Shown: piece after piece, positions 19,651-29,942 of the stretch
How the letters are laid out: every line of letters begins with the position of its first letter
Position numbering within the stretch: the stretch's first letter is position 1
NCBI RefSeq assembly: GCF_002699855.1
Contig: NZ_LKBW01000212.1
Location: 1 to 48,104 of the forward strand
From: Pseudomonas amygdali
GTDB taxonomy: Bacteria; Pseudomonadota; Gammaproteobacteria; Pseudomonadales; Pseudomonadaceae
Direction of reading: 5' to 3'
DNA length: 48,104 nucleotides
Translations under genes and position numbers: made by a program
Notes under the pieces: model-generated
Database searches by the model: none
What the model saw: the letters and a program-made list of their open reading frames with translations, nothing else
What the model was told of the DNA's origin: nothing

Positions 19651-19899
19651 TCAGGCAGCTTGTTTGGAAACGTTGAGGATGGTCAACAGTGATTGGGCAT
19701 GTTGAGCGGCCTCAAGCCCGAGGCTGGTCAGATAACCGCCATCGACCTGGGTCGTCAGTCCTTTATCGAAGAGTCTTTTTGCTGCTGCAACGGCAGTGGG
19801 TGCCGCTACATGGTGGACTTTCAGGCCTTCCTGGGTGTTTCCCAGATTGAACAGTGCAAGGATTTCCAGTTCGGCAACCAACTCAGGGGTATACGACAT
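19651..19899 (-). CDS. TIGR02647 family small protein
   Basis: This 82-residue protein begins MSYTPELVAELEILALFNL. It has a short helical, winged-helix-like layout (AAAKRLFDKGLTTQVDGGYLTSLGLEAAQHAQSLLTIL) characteristic of TIGR02647, a family found in Pseudomonas and relatives with no assigned function. The turn with a two-strand wing (TTQVDGGYLTSLG) hints at nucleic-acid or protein binding, but this is speculation. ATG 19899 is supported by GGAGTACC upstream. Confidence 0.8.
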   Translation of the reverse strand: MSYTPELVAELEILALFNLGNTQEGLKVHHVAAPTAVAAAKRLFDKGLTTQVDGGYLTSLGLEAAQHAQSLLTILNVSKQAA

Positions 19900-20116
19900 A
19901 GGTACTCCAGACTTTTTGTAGTAGTACGACCTCGCCGGCTGGCGGGTGTGCTCTGGAATCGACGTGTCCAATCTGCGCTCGTCGGTTCTGGATGACCGTT
20001 GAAGCCGGTTTGGCGTGGCAGCCCCGGAGGATCATGCGGCAGCGGGGCATTTGCAGTGTAGTCAGCGTCTGGAGTGTTTGCAGCATATATCTTGCTGGCA
20101 CAACCTGACCGCAAGG

Positions 20117-20398
20117 TTACTTTTCCGGGGGCAGATCGGGCAGGGCCCGCAGCGCTGCTTCGTACCATTGCGTATCGAACGGACGGTCCTGCTCCAGCAA
20201 GGCGTCGATTTCGATGGCCAGGACGTGCGCCATCATTTCGAGAATGTCTTCACGCTCGTAGTTAACCAGGGTAAGCATGTTGAAAACAGCCTTGGCCGCT
20301 GGCGGATTACCGGACTCGATCTGGTTCTCGATGGCTTCGATCAGGGTCGAGGCGGCAAATTCTTCTTCGTCATTGTCAAGTGCGTCGTTCATGTTCAT
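20117..20398 (-). CDS. Conserved hypothetical acidic helical protein
   Basis: This 93-residue protein, predicted largely helical and acidic (MNMNDALDNDEEEFAASTL), contains the segment NPPAAKAVFNMLTLVNYEREDILEMMAHVLAIEIDALL. No domain of known function is recognised. There is no signal peptide or membrane segment, so it is probably cytoplasmic. AGAGGAATG(AAC) before the start gives a good ribosome binding site. It stands between gltP and the TIGR02647 gene on the same strand, with a terminator upstream, so it has its own promoter. Confidence 0.7.
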   Translation of the reverse strand: MNMNDALDNDEEEFAASTLIEAIENQIESGNPPAAKAVFNMLTLVNYEREDILEMMAHVLAIEIDALLEQDRPFDTQWYEAALRALPDLPPEK

Positions 20399-20441
20399 TC
20401 CTCTGGTAAGGCAGGCAGTCTAACCGGCGACCTGAAAACAA

Positions 20442-20466
20442 CAAACCCCGGAGGTCCGGGGTTTGT
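20442..20466 (-). terminator. Terminator of gltP
   Basis: The stem CAAACCCCGG / CCGGGGTTTG with a 5-base loop lies 18 bp after the gltP stop. The T-rich stretch TTGTTGTTTT follows on the minus strand. Confidence 0.85.
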
Positions 20467-20483
20467 CAGCACATTGGCGAAGA

Positions 20484-21814
20484 TCAGTCAGCCGTCGGCT
20501 GGCCCATCGGCACAGGTTCCTTGCTGCGCCAGTGCGGCAGGGAGTTCCAGTAGCGCTCGCCCTTTTCATCGTCGTACATGCCTTCCCAGCGCGAGATGAC
20601 CAGTACGGCCAGCGCGTTGCCGATCACATTCAGGGCCGTACGCGCCATGTCCATGATCCGGTCGACACCGGCAATAAACGCCAGGCCTTCCAGCGGGATA
20701 CCGGCGCTGCCCAACGTTGCCAGCAGTACCACGAAGGAAACACCCGGCACACCCGCGATACCTTTGGACGTGACCATCAGGGTCAGAACCAGCATCAGTT
20801 GCGCGCCAATCGACAGGTCAATGCCATACAGCTGGGCAATGAAGATCGCCGCAATGCTCTGATAAAGCGTAGAACCATCGAGGTTGAACGAATAACCCGT
20901 CGGCACCACGAAGCTGCAGATCGCCTTCGGCGCGCCATACGCTTCCATTTTCTGGATCACGCGGGCAGTACGGTTTCGGAGCTGGCGGTGGAGTAGGACA
21001 GAATCAGCTCGTCCTTGAAGATGCGCATCAGCCTGATCACCGAGAAGCCGAACGCCCGAGCGATCAGCCCCAGCACCACGAAGGCAAAGAAGGCGATGGC
21101 CACATATACCAGAATCACCAGCTTGGCGAGCGGCAACAGGGAGGCGAAACCGAAGTTGGCGACGGTCACCGCAATCAGCGCGAACACGCCGATCGGCGCG
21201 TAGTTCATGATCATGTGCGTGACCTTGAACATGGTTTCCGAGACGCCCTGAAACAGCTTCACCAGAGGCTCACGGACCTCTGCCTGCAGGCTGGAAAGCC
21301 CGAGACCGAACAGCACTGAAAAGAAGATGATCGGCAGCATCTCGCCACGCGCCATGGCAGCAAAGATGTTGGACGGGATCAGGTTGAGAATGGTCGCGAT
21401 AAACGCGTGATCATGCTGAACTTCGGCCGTTGTCTGCTGGTATTTGGAGATATCCACCGTACCCAGCGTGCTCATGTCGATACCCGTGCCCGGATGGAAC
21501 ACATTGGCCAGCACCAGGCCCACCAGAATGGCGATGGTGGTCACGACTTCGAAATAGAGGATGGTCTTCAGACCGATGCGCCCCAGTTTCTTGGCGTCGC
21601 CCACACCCGCGATGCCTACAATCAGCGATGCGACAACGATAGGGATAACGATCATCTTGATCAGACGAATGAAGATATCGCCCGCAGGCTGCAGGAGATT
21701 GGTGATCCACCAGGCCTTCTCGGCGCTGAAATGGTTGAGCAGCGCCCCCACCGCGATACCCAGTACCAGTCCGATCAGAATCTGCCAGGCCAGACTCAGC
21801 TTTGCCTTCTTCAT
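20484..21814 (-). pseudogene. gltP: Glutamate/aspartate:cation symporter GltP, frameshifted
   Basis: The upstream part from ATG 21814 encodes the first two thirds of a DAACS (SLC1-type) carrier, through SYSTASSETVLP. The rest continues in another frame as VIQKMEAYGAPKAICSFVVPTGYSFNLDGSTLYQS and onward to 20484. The joined length, near 443 residues, is normal. SSETVLP (the serine-rich hairpin) and NLDGST (substrate site) are the known conserved motifs. In the joined protein the segment should read TVLPRVIQKMEAYG. The observed coding strand, CTGCCCGCGTGATC at about 20956-20969, is one base short, which creates a TGA. The carrier would import glutamate and aspartate with protons. The lesion is either a true inactivation or a base-call error in a short C run. 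Confidence 0.85.
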
Positions 21815-22270
21815 ATTATTACCCTTGTTCAAAGTGGCTTGGGCAAGTCCAAGACCGATGCGCCGAGCGTGCTTTTCAAAGCAGTTTCAGGGCAGGGGAT
21901 CCCTTTGGAAATGTCCCGAGAAGGTCACCGCAGACGAGCATCCCGGCTCTGTAGCAGGCGAAAAAAGTCGCAACTATTCCCATGGCACGCGCATACGTCT
22001 AATGCCGTAAACGACTACCTCATGCTCAATCGGCATACAAATAAGCAGAAATGTGTTGATTTATGTCGCGAGGCGAGAGGGCGATTCGGCGCGAAGGTGG
22101 CTAAAACGTCGTCTTCGGCCTGATGGAGAGAAGCGGGTTTGCAGAAAGAACACAGCGGTGCTGAATCGATTACTCGGCGCATTTAACAGATGTACGGTAG
22201 TGAAGTGCTCAGGCCAGCTTATCCGCAGACAAGCTCATGGCCTGAGCGATTGAGTCGAGTCGCCGCCCTG
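21815..22270. other. Intergenic region between gltP and rimK
   Basis: I see no gene. The right half of the stretch holds the 3' end of the rim operon, with a hairpin at 22207-22247. The left part must contain the gltP promoter. The middle is low complexity, with no clear open frame of native codon usage. Confidence 0.4.
22207..22247 (-). repeat. Long inverted repeat downstream of rimK
   Basis: Arms GCTCAGGCCAGCTT (22207-22220) and AAGC-TCA-TGGCCTGAGC (22231-22247) pair over fourteen bases, with a three-base bulge. It lies 24 bp after the rimK stop. It may stabilise or end the rimABK transcript, but no T-run follows. Confidence 0.55.
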
Positions 22271-23176
22271 TCAGCCTTTTCCTTTGGTGCGGGTCATGTG
22301 CGGGCCGCTGTTTTTCTCCAGATACTCGATAATCATCCCGGCCACATCCTTGCTGGTGGTGACTTCAATGCCTTCCAGGCCAGGTGACGAGTTGACCTCC
22401 ATCACCAGCGGGCCGTGATTGGAGCGCAGAATATCCACACCCGCCACACTCAAGCCCATGACCCTGGCTGCACGCAATGCAGTCATGCGTTCTTCCGGGG
22501 TGATCTTGATCAGGCTGGCACTGCCGCCACGGTGCAGGTTGGAGCAAAACTCGCCCGGTTTGGCCTGACGCTTCATCGAGGCGATGACCTTGTCACCGAC
22601 AACGAAGCAGCGAATATCGGCACCGCCCGCTTTCTTGATGTACTCCTGCACCATGATGTCCTGCTTGAGCCCCATGAAGGCTTCAATCACCGATTCGGCT
22701 GCCGTAGCGGTTTCGCACAGCACCACGCCGATGCCCTGAGTGCCTTCCAGCACCTTGATGACCAGCGGCGCGCCGTTGACCATCTGGATCAGGTCGGGAA
22801 TATCGTCAGGCGAGTGGGCAAAGCCTGTCACCGGCAAGCCGATGCCCCGACGTGACAGCAGTTGCAGCGAGCGCAACTTGTCGCGCGAGCGGGCAATGGC
22901 GACCGACTCATTGAGCGGAAACACGCCCATCATTTCAAACTGACGCAACACCGCACAGCCATAGAAAGTCACCGAGGCACCGATCCGCGGAATCACCGCA
23001 TCAAAGCCCTCCAGAGGTTTGCCGCGGTAGTGGATCTGCGGCTTGTGGCTGGCGATGTTCATATAGGCGCGCAGGGTGTCGATCACCACCATCTCATGGC
23101 CACGCTCGATGCCAGCTTCGACCAGACGACGGGTGGAATACAGACGCGGATTACGCGAAAGCACAGCGATCTTCAT
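22271..23176 (-). CDS. rimK: Ribosomal protein S6 glutamate ligase RimK
   Basis: This 301-residue ATP-grasp enzyme adds glutamate residues to the C terminus of ribosomal protein S6, and in pseudomonads it remodels the ribosome and proteome during plant colonisation. The N-terminal [24 protein letters not shown]-binding [13 protein letters not shown], and the Mg-binding end [14 protein letters not shown] are intact. ATG 23176 overlaps the rimB stop by 4 bp (ATGA), so the two are translationally coupled. It is the third gene of a rimA-rimB-rimK operon. Confidence 0.96.
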   Translation of the reverse strand: MKIAVLSRNPRLYSTRRLVEAGIERGHEMVVIDTLRAYMNIASHKPQIHYRGKPLEGFDAVIPRIGASVTFYGCAVLRQFEMMGVFPLNESVAIARSRDKLRSLQLLSRRGIGLPVTGFAHSPDDIPDLIQMVNGAPLVIKVLEGTQGIGVVLCETATAAESVIEAFMGLKQDIMVQEYIKKAGGADIRCFVVGDKVIASMKRQAKPGEFCSNLHRGGSASLIKITPEERMTALRAARVMGLSVAGVDILRSNHGPLVMEVNSSPGLEGIEVTTSKDVAGMIIEYLEKNSGPHMTRTKGKG

Positions 23177-23649
23177 GCAACACCTGAGGAAGTAGAGGCC
23201 GGGAACACCGGCTTGTCTTGTACGTAAGTTATGCCCGGATTGACCACCAGTTGGCCGTCGATCAGCGCCTTGGAACCCAGCAGCAGTCGATAACGCATCG
23301 ACTTGCGGCAAGCCAGTGTGAATTCCACTGGCCAGATACGATCACCCAGGGCCAGCGTAGTGCGAATGACGTAACGCACCTGCGCGTGGCCATTGGAGCT
23401 TTTAATGGTTTTCATGGCGACCAGTTGCGCCTCGCAGCGGCGATGCCGCAACTGAACCACAGTGCCCAGATACGCGTTGAAGCGCACCCATTTCTGGCCA
23501 TCGCGCTCAAAAGGTTCGATTTCGGTGGCATGCAGGCTTGACGTGCTCGCACCGGTATCGATTTTTGCCCGCAGGCCCGCCACCCCCAGGTCGGGAAGCG
23601 CTACCCACTCGCGCAGGCCGATGACTGTCAGATGGTCGAATGTTTTCAA
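23173..23649 (-). CDS. rimB: RimB, retropepsin-like aspartic protease family (RimK partner)
   Basis: This 158-residue protein starts [22 protein letters not shown]. It has the retropepsin-like catalytic motif [12 protein letters not shown] (Asp-Thr-Gly) at about residues 31-42 and a conserved end [19 protein letters not shown]. Proteins of this ATP-dependent zinc protease-like family are encoded beside rimK. In pseudomonads RimB antagonises or balances RimK-driven S6 glutamylation. The DTG motif is intact. It overlaps rimK by 4 bp and begins 16 bp after rimA. Confidence 0.9.
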   Translation of the reverse strand: MKTFDHLTVIGLREWVALPDLGVAGLRAKIDTGASTSSLHATEIEPFERDGQKWVRFNAYLGTVVQLRHRRCEAQLVAMKTIKSSNGHAQVRYVIRTTLALGDRIWPVEFTLACRKSMRYRLLLGSKALIDGQLVVNPGITYVQDKPVFPASTSSGVA

Positions 23650-23665
23650 TGCAATTCCGTATGTC

Positions 23666-24460
23666 TCAAGACTTCTGCCAGACGTCAGGTGCTATCTGCG
23701 CCAGGGCTTTGAATGCAGGTTTGGCGAACAGATAGCCCTGCATCAGGAAAATGCCGCAATCGGCGAGAAAGTCCCGCTCCTCAACCTGCTCTATACCTTC
23801 GGCAATGAGCTTAATCCCCAAGTCCGAACACATTGTGACAACACCCCGAACAATAGCCTGACGCGCGCGATCACGATGAATGTCGCGAATCAGGTTCATG
23901 TCGAGCTTTATCAGGTCTGGCTGAAAGTCCGCGAGCAGCGTCAGCCCGGAATACCCGGCACCGAAATCATCGATGGCGGTCATGAAGCCGAACTCGCGAT
24001 ACTCGCGCAGAATATTGCACAAGTGCCCGTTGTTATCCACATGCTCGCTTTCGATTGTTTCGAAAATCAAACGCTCGACAGGAAAGTCATGCTGCCTGGC
24101 GGCCTCCAGCGTGCTGCGGATACACAGCTCGGGACGATACACGGCGTTGGGCAAAAAGTTGATCGATAAACGCTCGTTCATGCCCAGTTTCGCGGCACCG
24201 GCGATGGCGGTGGTCCGACACGCCTGATCGAAGCGGTAGCGGTTCTGGTCGTTGACCTGACTCAGAACGGACATCGCACCTTCGCCATTGGGGCCACGAA
24301 CCAGCGCCTCGTGAGCGAAAATCGACTGGTCGTGAAGGTTCACGATCGGTTGATACGCGTAGTCAAACGAGAAATCCAGTTCCGGACTGCCCGTGCATCC
24401 CGCGCACCCTTTTCTGGGGGCGGTCAACGAAGTTGGAAAATCTGTCACGTCGCGCTCCAT
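23666..24460 (-). CDS. rimA: RimA, EAL-domain c-di-GMP phosphodiesterase
   Basis: This single-domain EAL protein of about 264 residues is encoded at the head of the rim operon. All key residues are visible: EALVRG (catalytic Glu), the Asn in LSINFLP, FETIESE, the metal-binding DDFGAGYS, the Lys in DLIKLD, and AEGIEQ. It should therefore be an active c-di-GMP phosphodiesterase that tunes RimK, as described for RimA of Pseudomonas fluorescens. There is no sensor domain. A CxxC-type CAGC at the N terminus is notable. ATG 24460 is chosen; a TTG five codons upstream is an alternative, and neither has a strong ribosome binding site. Confidence 0.9.
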   Translation of the reverse strand: MERDVTDFPTSLTAPRKGCAGCTGSPELDFSFDYAYQPIVNLHDQSIFAHEALVRGPNGEGAMSVLSQVNDQNRYRFDQACRTTAIAGAAKLGMNERLSINFLPNAVYRPELCIRSTLEAARQHDFPVERLIFETIESEHVDNNGHLCNILREYREFGFMTAIDDFGAGYSGLTLLADFQPDLIKLDMNLIRDIHRDRARQAIVRGVVTMCSDLGIKLIAEGIEQVEERDFLADCGIFLMQGYLFAKPAFKALAQIAPDVWQKS

Positions 24461-24542
24461 GTAGGGGTCGGGCAATGAAAAGGGGAATAGCTGTTTTTGA
24501 CAAGCAAGGATCGGTTACTTCATGTTCGTGTGGGTGTGTACA

Positions 24543-24576
24543 CATCAGGCGAGCGACGCAGTCGCGTTTCCTGATG
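24543..24576. promoter_or_regulatory. Hairpin in the rimA-hslR divergent region
   Basis: Outer arms CATCAGG / CCTGATG and inner arms GCGAC / GTCGC form a two-part stem 43 bp ahead of the hslR start. It would lie in the hslR leader if transcription begins upstream. Its role is unknown. Confidence 0.45.
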
Positions 24577-24618
24577 AGCCCGATAACGTTCAGACTGCTG
24601 CACTGATGAGGAATTCAA

Positions 24619-25026
24619 ATGGCGCAAAAGCCGGAAGAAGATGACAAGGTCCGTCTGGATAAATGGCTGTGGGCCGCACGTTTTTTCAAAACACGCGCAT
24701 TGGCCAAAGCAGCTATCGAAAGCGGCAAGGTGCACTGTCGCGGCGAACGTTGCAAGCCCGGCAAGGAGCCTCGTCCAGGCGACGAGTTTCAGATTCGCAT
24801 GGGCTTCGATGAGCGCACGATAGTGGTCGAGGCGTTGTCCACCGTTCGCCGGGGTGCGCCTGAGGCGCAGACGCTGTATAGCGAGACACCCGACAGCATC
24901 GCCAAAAGAGAAAGCGCGGCCGCTCAGCGCAAGGCTGGCAACCTGGGTGTAACTACCGACGGAAAGCCCACCAAGAAGCAACGCCGGGAGCTTTTTGGTT
25001 TCCGTGCCAGCCACAACAACGACTGA
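24619..25026 (+). CDS. hslR: Heat shock protein 15 (S4-domain ribosome recycling factor)
   Basis: This 135-residue protein has an N-terminal S4 RNA-binding domain (VRLDKWLWAARFFKTRALAKAAIESGKVHCRGERCKPGKEPRPGDEF) and a lysine-rich C-terminal tail. HslR binds free 50S subunits that carry nascent peptidyl-tRNA and aids their recovery after heat stress. GAGGAATTCAA precedes the ATG. hslO follows 171 bp downstream in the usual hslR-hslO pairing. Confidence 0.95.
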   Translation: MAQKPEEDDKVRLDKWLWAARFFKTRALAKAAIESGKVHCRGERCKPGKEPRPGDEFQIRMGFDERTIVVEALSTVRRGAPEAQTLYSETPDSIAKRESAAAQRKAGNLGVTTDGKPTKKQRRELFGFRASHNND

Positions 25027-25197
25027 AAACAGCGCATGGCGGCTCCGGCGATCAGCCCGAACGGCCAACCCGCTTGGAAGCGCACCGGATAGCTCCTAAA
25101 ATGCCGGTCAATCCGCATGGCCACGGCGCTTTCGAGTGCCGGACGGTGCTTGCTCAGCCGCGTGCCATCCAATGTCATTACTTCAGATACCTTCCCT

Positions 25198-26100
25198 ATG
25201 CATGATTTACCGGACACCGATTTCACCCAGCGCTTCATCTTCGACGAAAGCGACGTTCGTGGAGAGCTGGTAGCCCTTGAACGCAGTTATGCCGAAGTAC
25301 TCGCCAAGCACCCGTACCCGGAGCCGGTCGCGCAGTTGCTGGGAGAACTGATGGCTGCCGCCGCTCTGCTGGTCGGCACCCTCAAGTTCGACGGACTGCT
25401 GATTTTGCAGGCGCGCTCCAGCGGCGCTGTACCGCTGCTGATGGTCGAATGCTCCAGCGAACGCGAGCTGCGCGGCATCGCCCGCTATGACGAAACGCTC
25501 ATCACGCCAGCCGCTGGCCTGCAGGACCTGATGCCTGACGGTTCGCTGGCATTGACTGTCGACCCGCACAAGGGCAAGCGCTATCAGGGCATTGTGGCGC
25601 TGGATGGCGTCGACCTGTCGGAAAGCCTCTCTAACTACTTCGTGATGTCCGAGCAGTTGGGCACCCGTTTCTGGCTCAAGGCTGACGGTCATCGCGCCCG
25701 CGGCCTGCTGCTGCAGCAACTGCCTGCCGCACAGATCACCGACCCGGAAGAGCGCGATGCCAGCTGGGAACATGTCATTACCCTCGCCAGCACCCTGACT
25801 GCCGAAGAAATGCTCGGCCTGGACAACCAGACCATTTTGCATCGCCTGTATCACGAAGACCCAGTGCGCCTGTTCGACGCCCAGCCAATCTGTTTTCGCT
25901 GCAGTTGCTCGCGCGAGCGCTCGGCCAACGCACTGGTCAGTCTTGGCCTGGAGGACGCGCAGCAACTGGTCATCGAGCACAACGGCAGCATCGAGATCGA
26001 CTGTCAGTTCTGCAACGAGCGCTACCTGTTCGATGCCACTGACGTTGCACAGCTGTTTGCTGGCGGCGGTGTCGATTCGCCATCTGACACGCTCCATTGA
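25198..26100 (+). CDS. hslO: Redox-regulated chaperone Hsp33
   Basis: This 300-residue holdase is activated by oxidation and unfolding. The N-terminal domain begins at [21 protein letters not shown]. The C-terminal zinc site has the cysteines in [10 protein letters not shown] and CQFCNERY (the CxC and CxxC motifs). Zinc bound there in the reduced state is released as disulfides form. ATG 25198 gives the family N terminus. A longer frame upstream is not supported. It lies between hslR and pckA, the same order as in other pseudomonads. Confidence 0.95.
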   Translation: MHDLPDTDFTQRFIFDESDVRGELVALERSYAEVLAKHPYPEPVAQLLGELMAAAALLVGTLKFDGLLILQARSSGAVPLLMVECSSERELRGIARYDETLITPAAGLQDLMPDGSLALTVDPHKGKRYQGIVALDGVDLSESLSNYFVMSEQLGTRFWLKADGHRARGLLLQQLPAAQITDPEERDASWEHVITLASTLTAEEMLGLDNQTILHRLYHEDPVRLFDAQPICFRCSCSRERSANALVSLGLEDAQQLVIEHNGSIEIDCQFCNERYLFDATDVAQLFAGGGVDSPSDTLH

Positions 26101-26192
26101 TCAACGCGTAAAGTCCCTCAGAATACGGTATGGGCCCTTGTAATGCTGTTCTGACAGGAGGGTCCTACCATTTCTGGGCATTTCTGGCATAA

Positions 26193-27824
<1,632 letters not shown>

Positions 27825-27836
27825 TTAGCGTCCTCT

Positions 27837-27868
27837 AAAAAAACCGCCTTCATCAGGCGGTTTTTTTT
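27837..27868 (+). terminator. Terminator of pckA
   Basis: The stem AACCGCCT / AGGCGGTT with a 5-base loop is flanked by an A-run and eight T, 12 bp after the pckA stop. Confidence 0.92.
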
Positions 27869-27969
27869 GGTCCTGGAATTGAGTACTTGATGTAGAACCG
27901 TTCAGATTGCGACTCGACGATTGAATGGCGTCCGCACAACCTCCGTGTAAATATCAGCGTTGGCATCAG

Positions 27970-28155
27970 TCATTTATTATCTTGCCTGTAGGTATGGCCC
28001 GGCTTTATTACAAACTTCTTTACCAGAGCATTGAGTTCTTTACCGGGGTAGAGATCAAGGCACTTCAATAAATAAAACTTTACGCCCTTTACTTCAGAGT
28101 CAATCAGAGGGCTCGTATAGTCTCTGGCTAAATCCTTATCAATGAGCGTTTCCAC
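27970..28155 (-). pseudogene. Possible C-terminal fragment of an unrecognised protein
   Basis: An open stretch of 61 codons ends KKFVIKPGHTYRQDNK. It starts only at a GTG with no ribosome binding site. In the overlapping frame just upstream there is an equally natural-looking sequence, FPYNFGPHTNGLITDIREALMQWK (given here as FPYNFGPHTNG and TDIREALMQWK). It would join to IDKDLARDYTSPLIDSE by one frame change near 28150. That suggests the remains of a longer gene, N-terminally lost and frameshifted. No family is recognised. It is low in GC, like its neighbours, and is on the same strand as the two genes upstream. Confidence 0.3.
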
Positions 28156-28209
28156 TGCATCAGGGCTTCTCTAATATCCGTAATAAGCCCATTCGTATGA
28201 GGACCAAAA

Positions 28210-28662
28210 TTATAGGGGAAGCCTTGCCCGAATCCACTCCAAGCGTGTAGGAGGCATAGTGATTGCGTGATCTTTCTGCTCCTTGTCGTCTTGATAGGTA
28301 ACACTGCTTTCAGAAAACTTAAGCGGCTCATGTCCGGGCTGGCCGTCCCAAAAGATCCTATAGTATCTCCTGGCTAACAGCTCGCCTTGATCGTCGAAGA
28401 TAGTCAGCCGGACCCTCTCCATGCCATCGCCATTAAAAAGACTGTTGTTGAGTCCGGCTCCGCAAATATTTATTATAAATTTCTCATTGTCGAAGTTTTT
28501 TGTGCCTCCTTTTAATTCTTTAGTGTGATTGTAGCTCTGGCAGTCAGTATTGTCTAGCACGTTAAATGCAGTGGAGTAAATAACCAAAGCAATAAATATA
28601 AAAACAAAGAAGAAAAAAGACCAGAGGTACATTTTTCTTACATGGGCTCTGAGGGTTTGCAT
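28210..28662 (-). CDS. Membrane-anchored hypothetical protein, possible partner of the DUF6402-like gene
   Basis: This 150-residue protein has a single N-terminal membrane segment (LWSFFFFVFIFIALVIYSTAF, about residues 13-33). A predicted periplasmic beta-rich domain follows with two cysteines, ending in PPTRLEWIRARLPL. The ending pattern with a Trp-Ile/Leu-Arg-Ala-Arg-Leu-Pro-Leu tail is one I associate with Pseudomonas proteins of unknown function. It overlaps the end of the upstream gene by 25 bp and is preceded by GGATACATT, so the two are cotranscribed. A membrane-bound periplasmic protein coupled to a large partner could be an immunity protein, but that is inference only. Base composition is AT-rich. 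Confidence 0.6.
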   Translation of the reverse strand: MQTLRAHVRKMYLWSFFFFVFIFIALVIYSTAFNVLDNTDCQSYNHTKELKGGTKNFDNEKFIINICGAGLNNSLFNGDGMERVRLTIFDDQGELLARRYYRIFWDGQPGHEPLKFSESSVTYQDDKEQKDHAITMPPTRLEWIRARLPL

Positions 28663-29942
28663 AATGTATCCAGCTTTATGATAATAGGCTTTTTTAGTTT
28701 ATGTATTTCAGGTCTGCTGTAAATCATAAAATCGCCACCCCGACCATGCTTCTCTCTCCACTCACTATAAGAGCTATTGTACACAGGCCAGTAAACATCT
28801 TTCTCCATAAATTTTCTGACAATACCTGTTCTTTTATCTACTGGCTTGTCAATCTGCCCGCCAGGCAAATAGTCCCAATTGATTTTAGTTTCAGTTATAG
28901 GGGTACTACCCATATTAGTATGAATTTTCTTACCGTCAACAAGATCACTGACAACGGCAGAGTAGGAAAGAATCATGTCATTTTTGTTCCAGTGCCCTAG
29001 ATATTGACTATTGCCATCATTTTTGTCGTTAAAGGAATAGTTATCTTTCAGGTAGGTATATACACTAGTAATGGTCGCCGTAGCTTCAGCGCAAAAAGTT
29101 TTGGTTCTGGCTGTATCGTCATATCTGTAAAATTTTTCCACAGCAACTTCAACCCTGCCAATAGCAGCATAGATATTAAAATTTCCTAGCGTGGCAGTGA
29201 GATCAGTTAAACTCATGCCGTCAAGAGTGTTACTTGTTGATATTGCCTGAAACTGAATTTGCCAGTCAATATGAAACTGCCTGATATCCCCTATCCAAGG
29301 AGACGTATCAAAGGAAAGATTTGCTGCCGAACTAGAATCATCGAATTTATTTTTTACATGCTTGAGGATTTTTTGTTTAGCACCTGCAATTGCTTTTTCA
29401 GAATGAATTTTTTCTTCAATTAATTCATTAAATTTTTCTGCTACGCTTCCATACTTAAAAGCCCATTTTAATGTCACTGTTGTGTCATCAATGGGTTGAA
29501 CTGAATTGGGTTGATCATTGTAGATATGCTTAGGGCTAGCGAACCACCGTTTGGCGATCTTGGCAGCTGTCGGCCAACCTATTTTGTCCATGGCCAAAGG
29601 AATATCCTGAAGATCAAACTCTGGAAGCTTTTCCTTATCTTCCGCATCGCGCTCTAGCGTATAGGGCTTTGAGGGTTTGGTTTCCCCGGAGGATGGTTTA
29701 TTATTTTTAACTTCAGTAAGCGATCTCTTACCTCCCGCTTCTGTTTGTTGCGCCATACGTTGCTCTTTACTGCGCTCTGTGGGCTTTAAGACTACTTGAC
29801 CAGGCGCGCAACGATTATAGGAGATTTTTTGCGGAGTATTGATGGGGACAGCCCCCTCTAGGCCATAATTTTCTTTCCATACTTTGCCACGAAAAATAGA
29901 CCGTTTCATCGTGTAGTAAGGTATTTTCTTTACTTCAGCCAT
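28638..29942 (-). CDS. DUF6402-like protein, possible secreted effector
   Basis: This 434-residue protein has no signal peptide or membrane segment. It has a lysine-rich, low-complexity N-terminal third (residues 45-95). A conserved region then starts at PEFDLQDIPLAMDKIGWPTAAKIAKRWF (PEFDLQDIPLAMDKIGW, TAAKIAKRWF). The later segments GMSLTDLTATLGNFNIYAAIGRVEV and WPVYNSSYSEWREKHGRGGDFMIYS look folded. I recall this as the DUF6402 family, often seen beside type VI secretion or Rhs genes; this needs a profile search. ATG 29942 with AAGGAA upstream is preferred. GC content is clearly below that of the core genes, pointing to horizontal transfer. No VgrG, Rhs or PAAR gene is visible nearby. Confidence 0.55.
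   Translation of the reverse strand: MAEVKKIPYYTMKRSIFRGKVWKENYGLEGAVPINTPQKISYNRCAPGQVVLKPTERSKEQRMAQQTEAGGKRSLTEVKNNKPSSGETKPSKPYTLERDAEDKEKLPEFDLQDIPLAMDKIGWPTAAKIAKRWFASPKHIYNDQPNSVQPIDDTTVTLKWAFKYGSVAEKFNELIEEKIHSEKAIAGAKQKILKHVKNKFDDSSSAANLSFDTSPWIGDIRQFHIDWQIQFQAISTSNTLDGMSLTDLTATLGNFNIYAAIGRVEVAVEKFYRYDDTARTKTFCAEATATITSVYTYLKDNYSFNDKNDGNSQYLGHWNKNDMILSYSAVVSDLVDGKKIHTNMGSTPITETKINWDYLPGGQIDKPVDKRTGIVRKFMEKDVYWPVYNSSYSEWREKHGRGGDFMIYSRPEIHKLKKPIIIKLDTLCKPSEPM

Noticed and set aside
28210..28331. Overlapping frame (FPYNFGPHTNG) as a separate gene
   Set aside because: It overlaps the end of the membrane-protein gene and has no start with a ribosome binding site; it is kept only as part of a possible relic.
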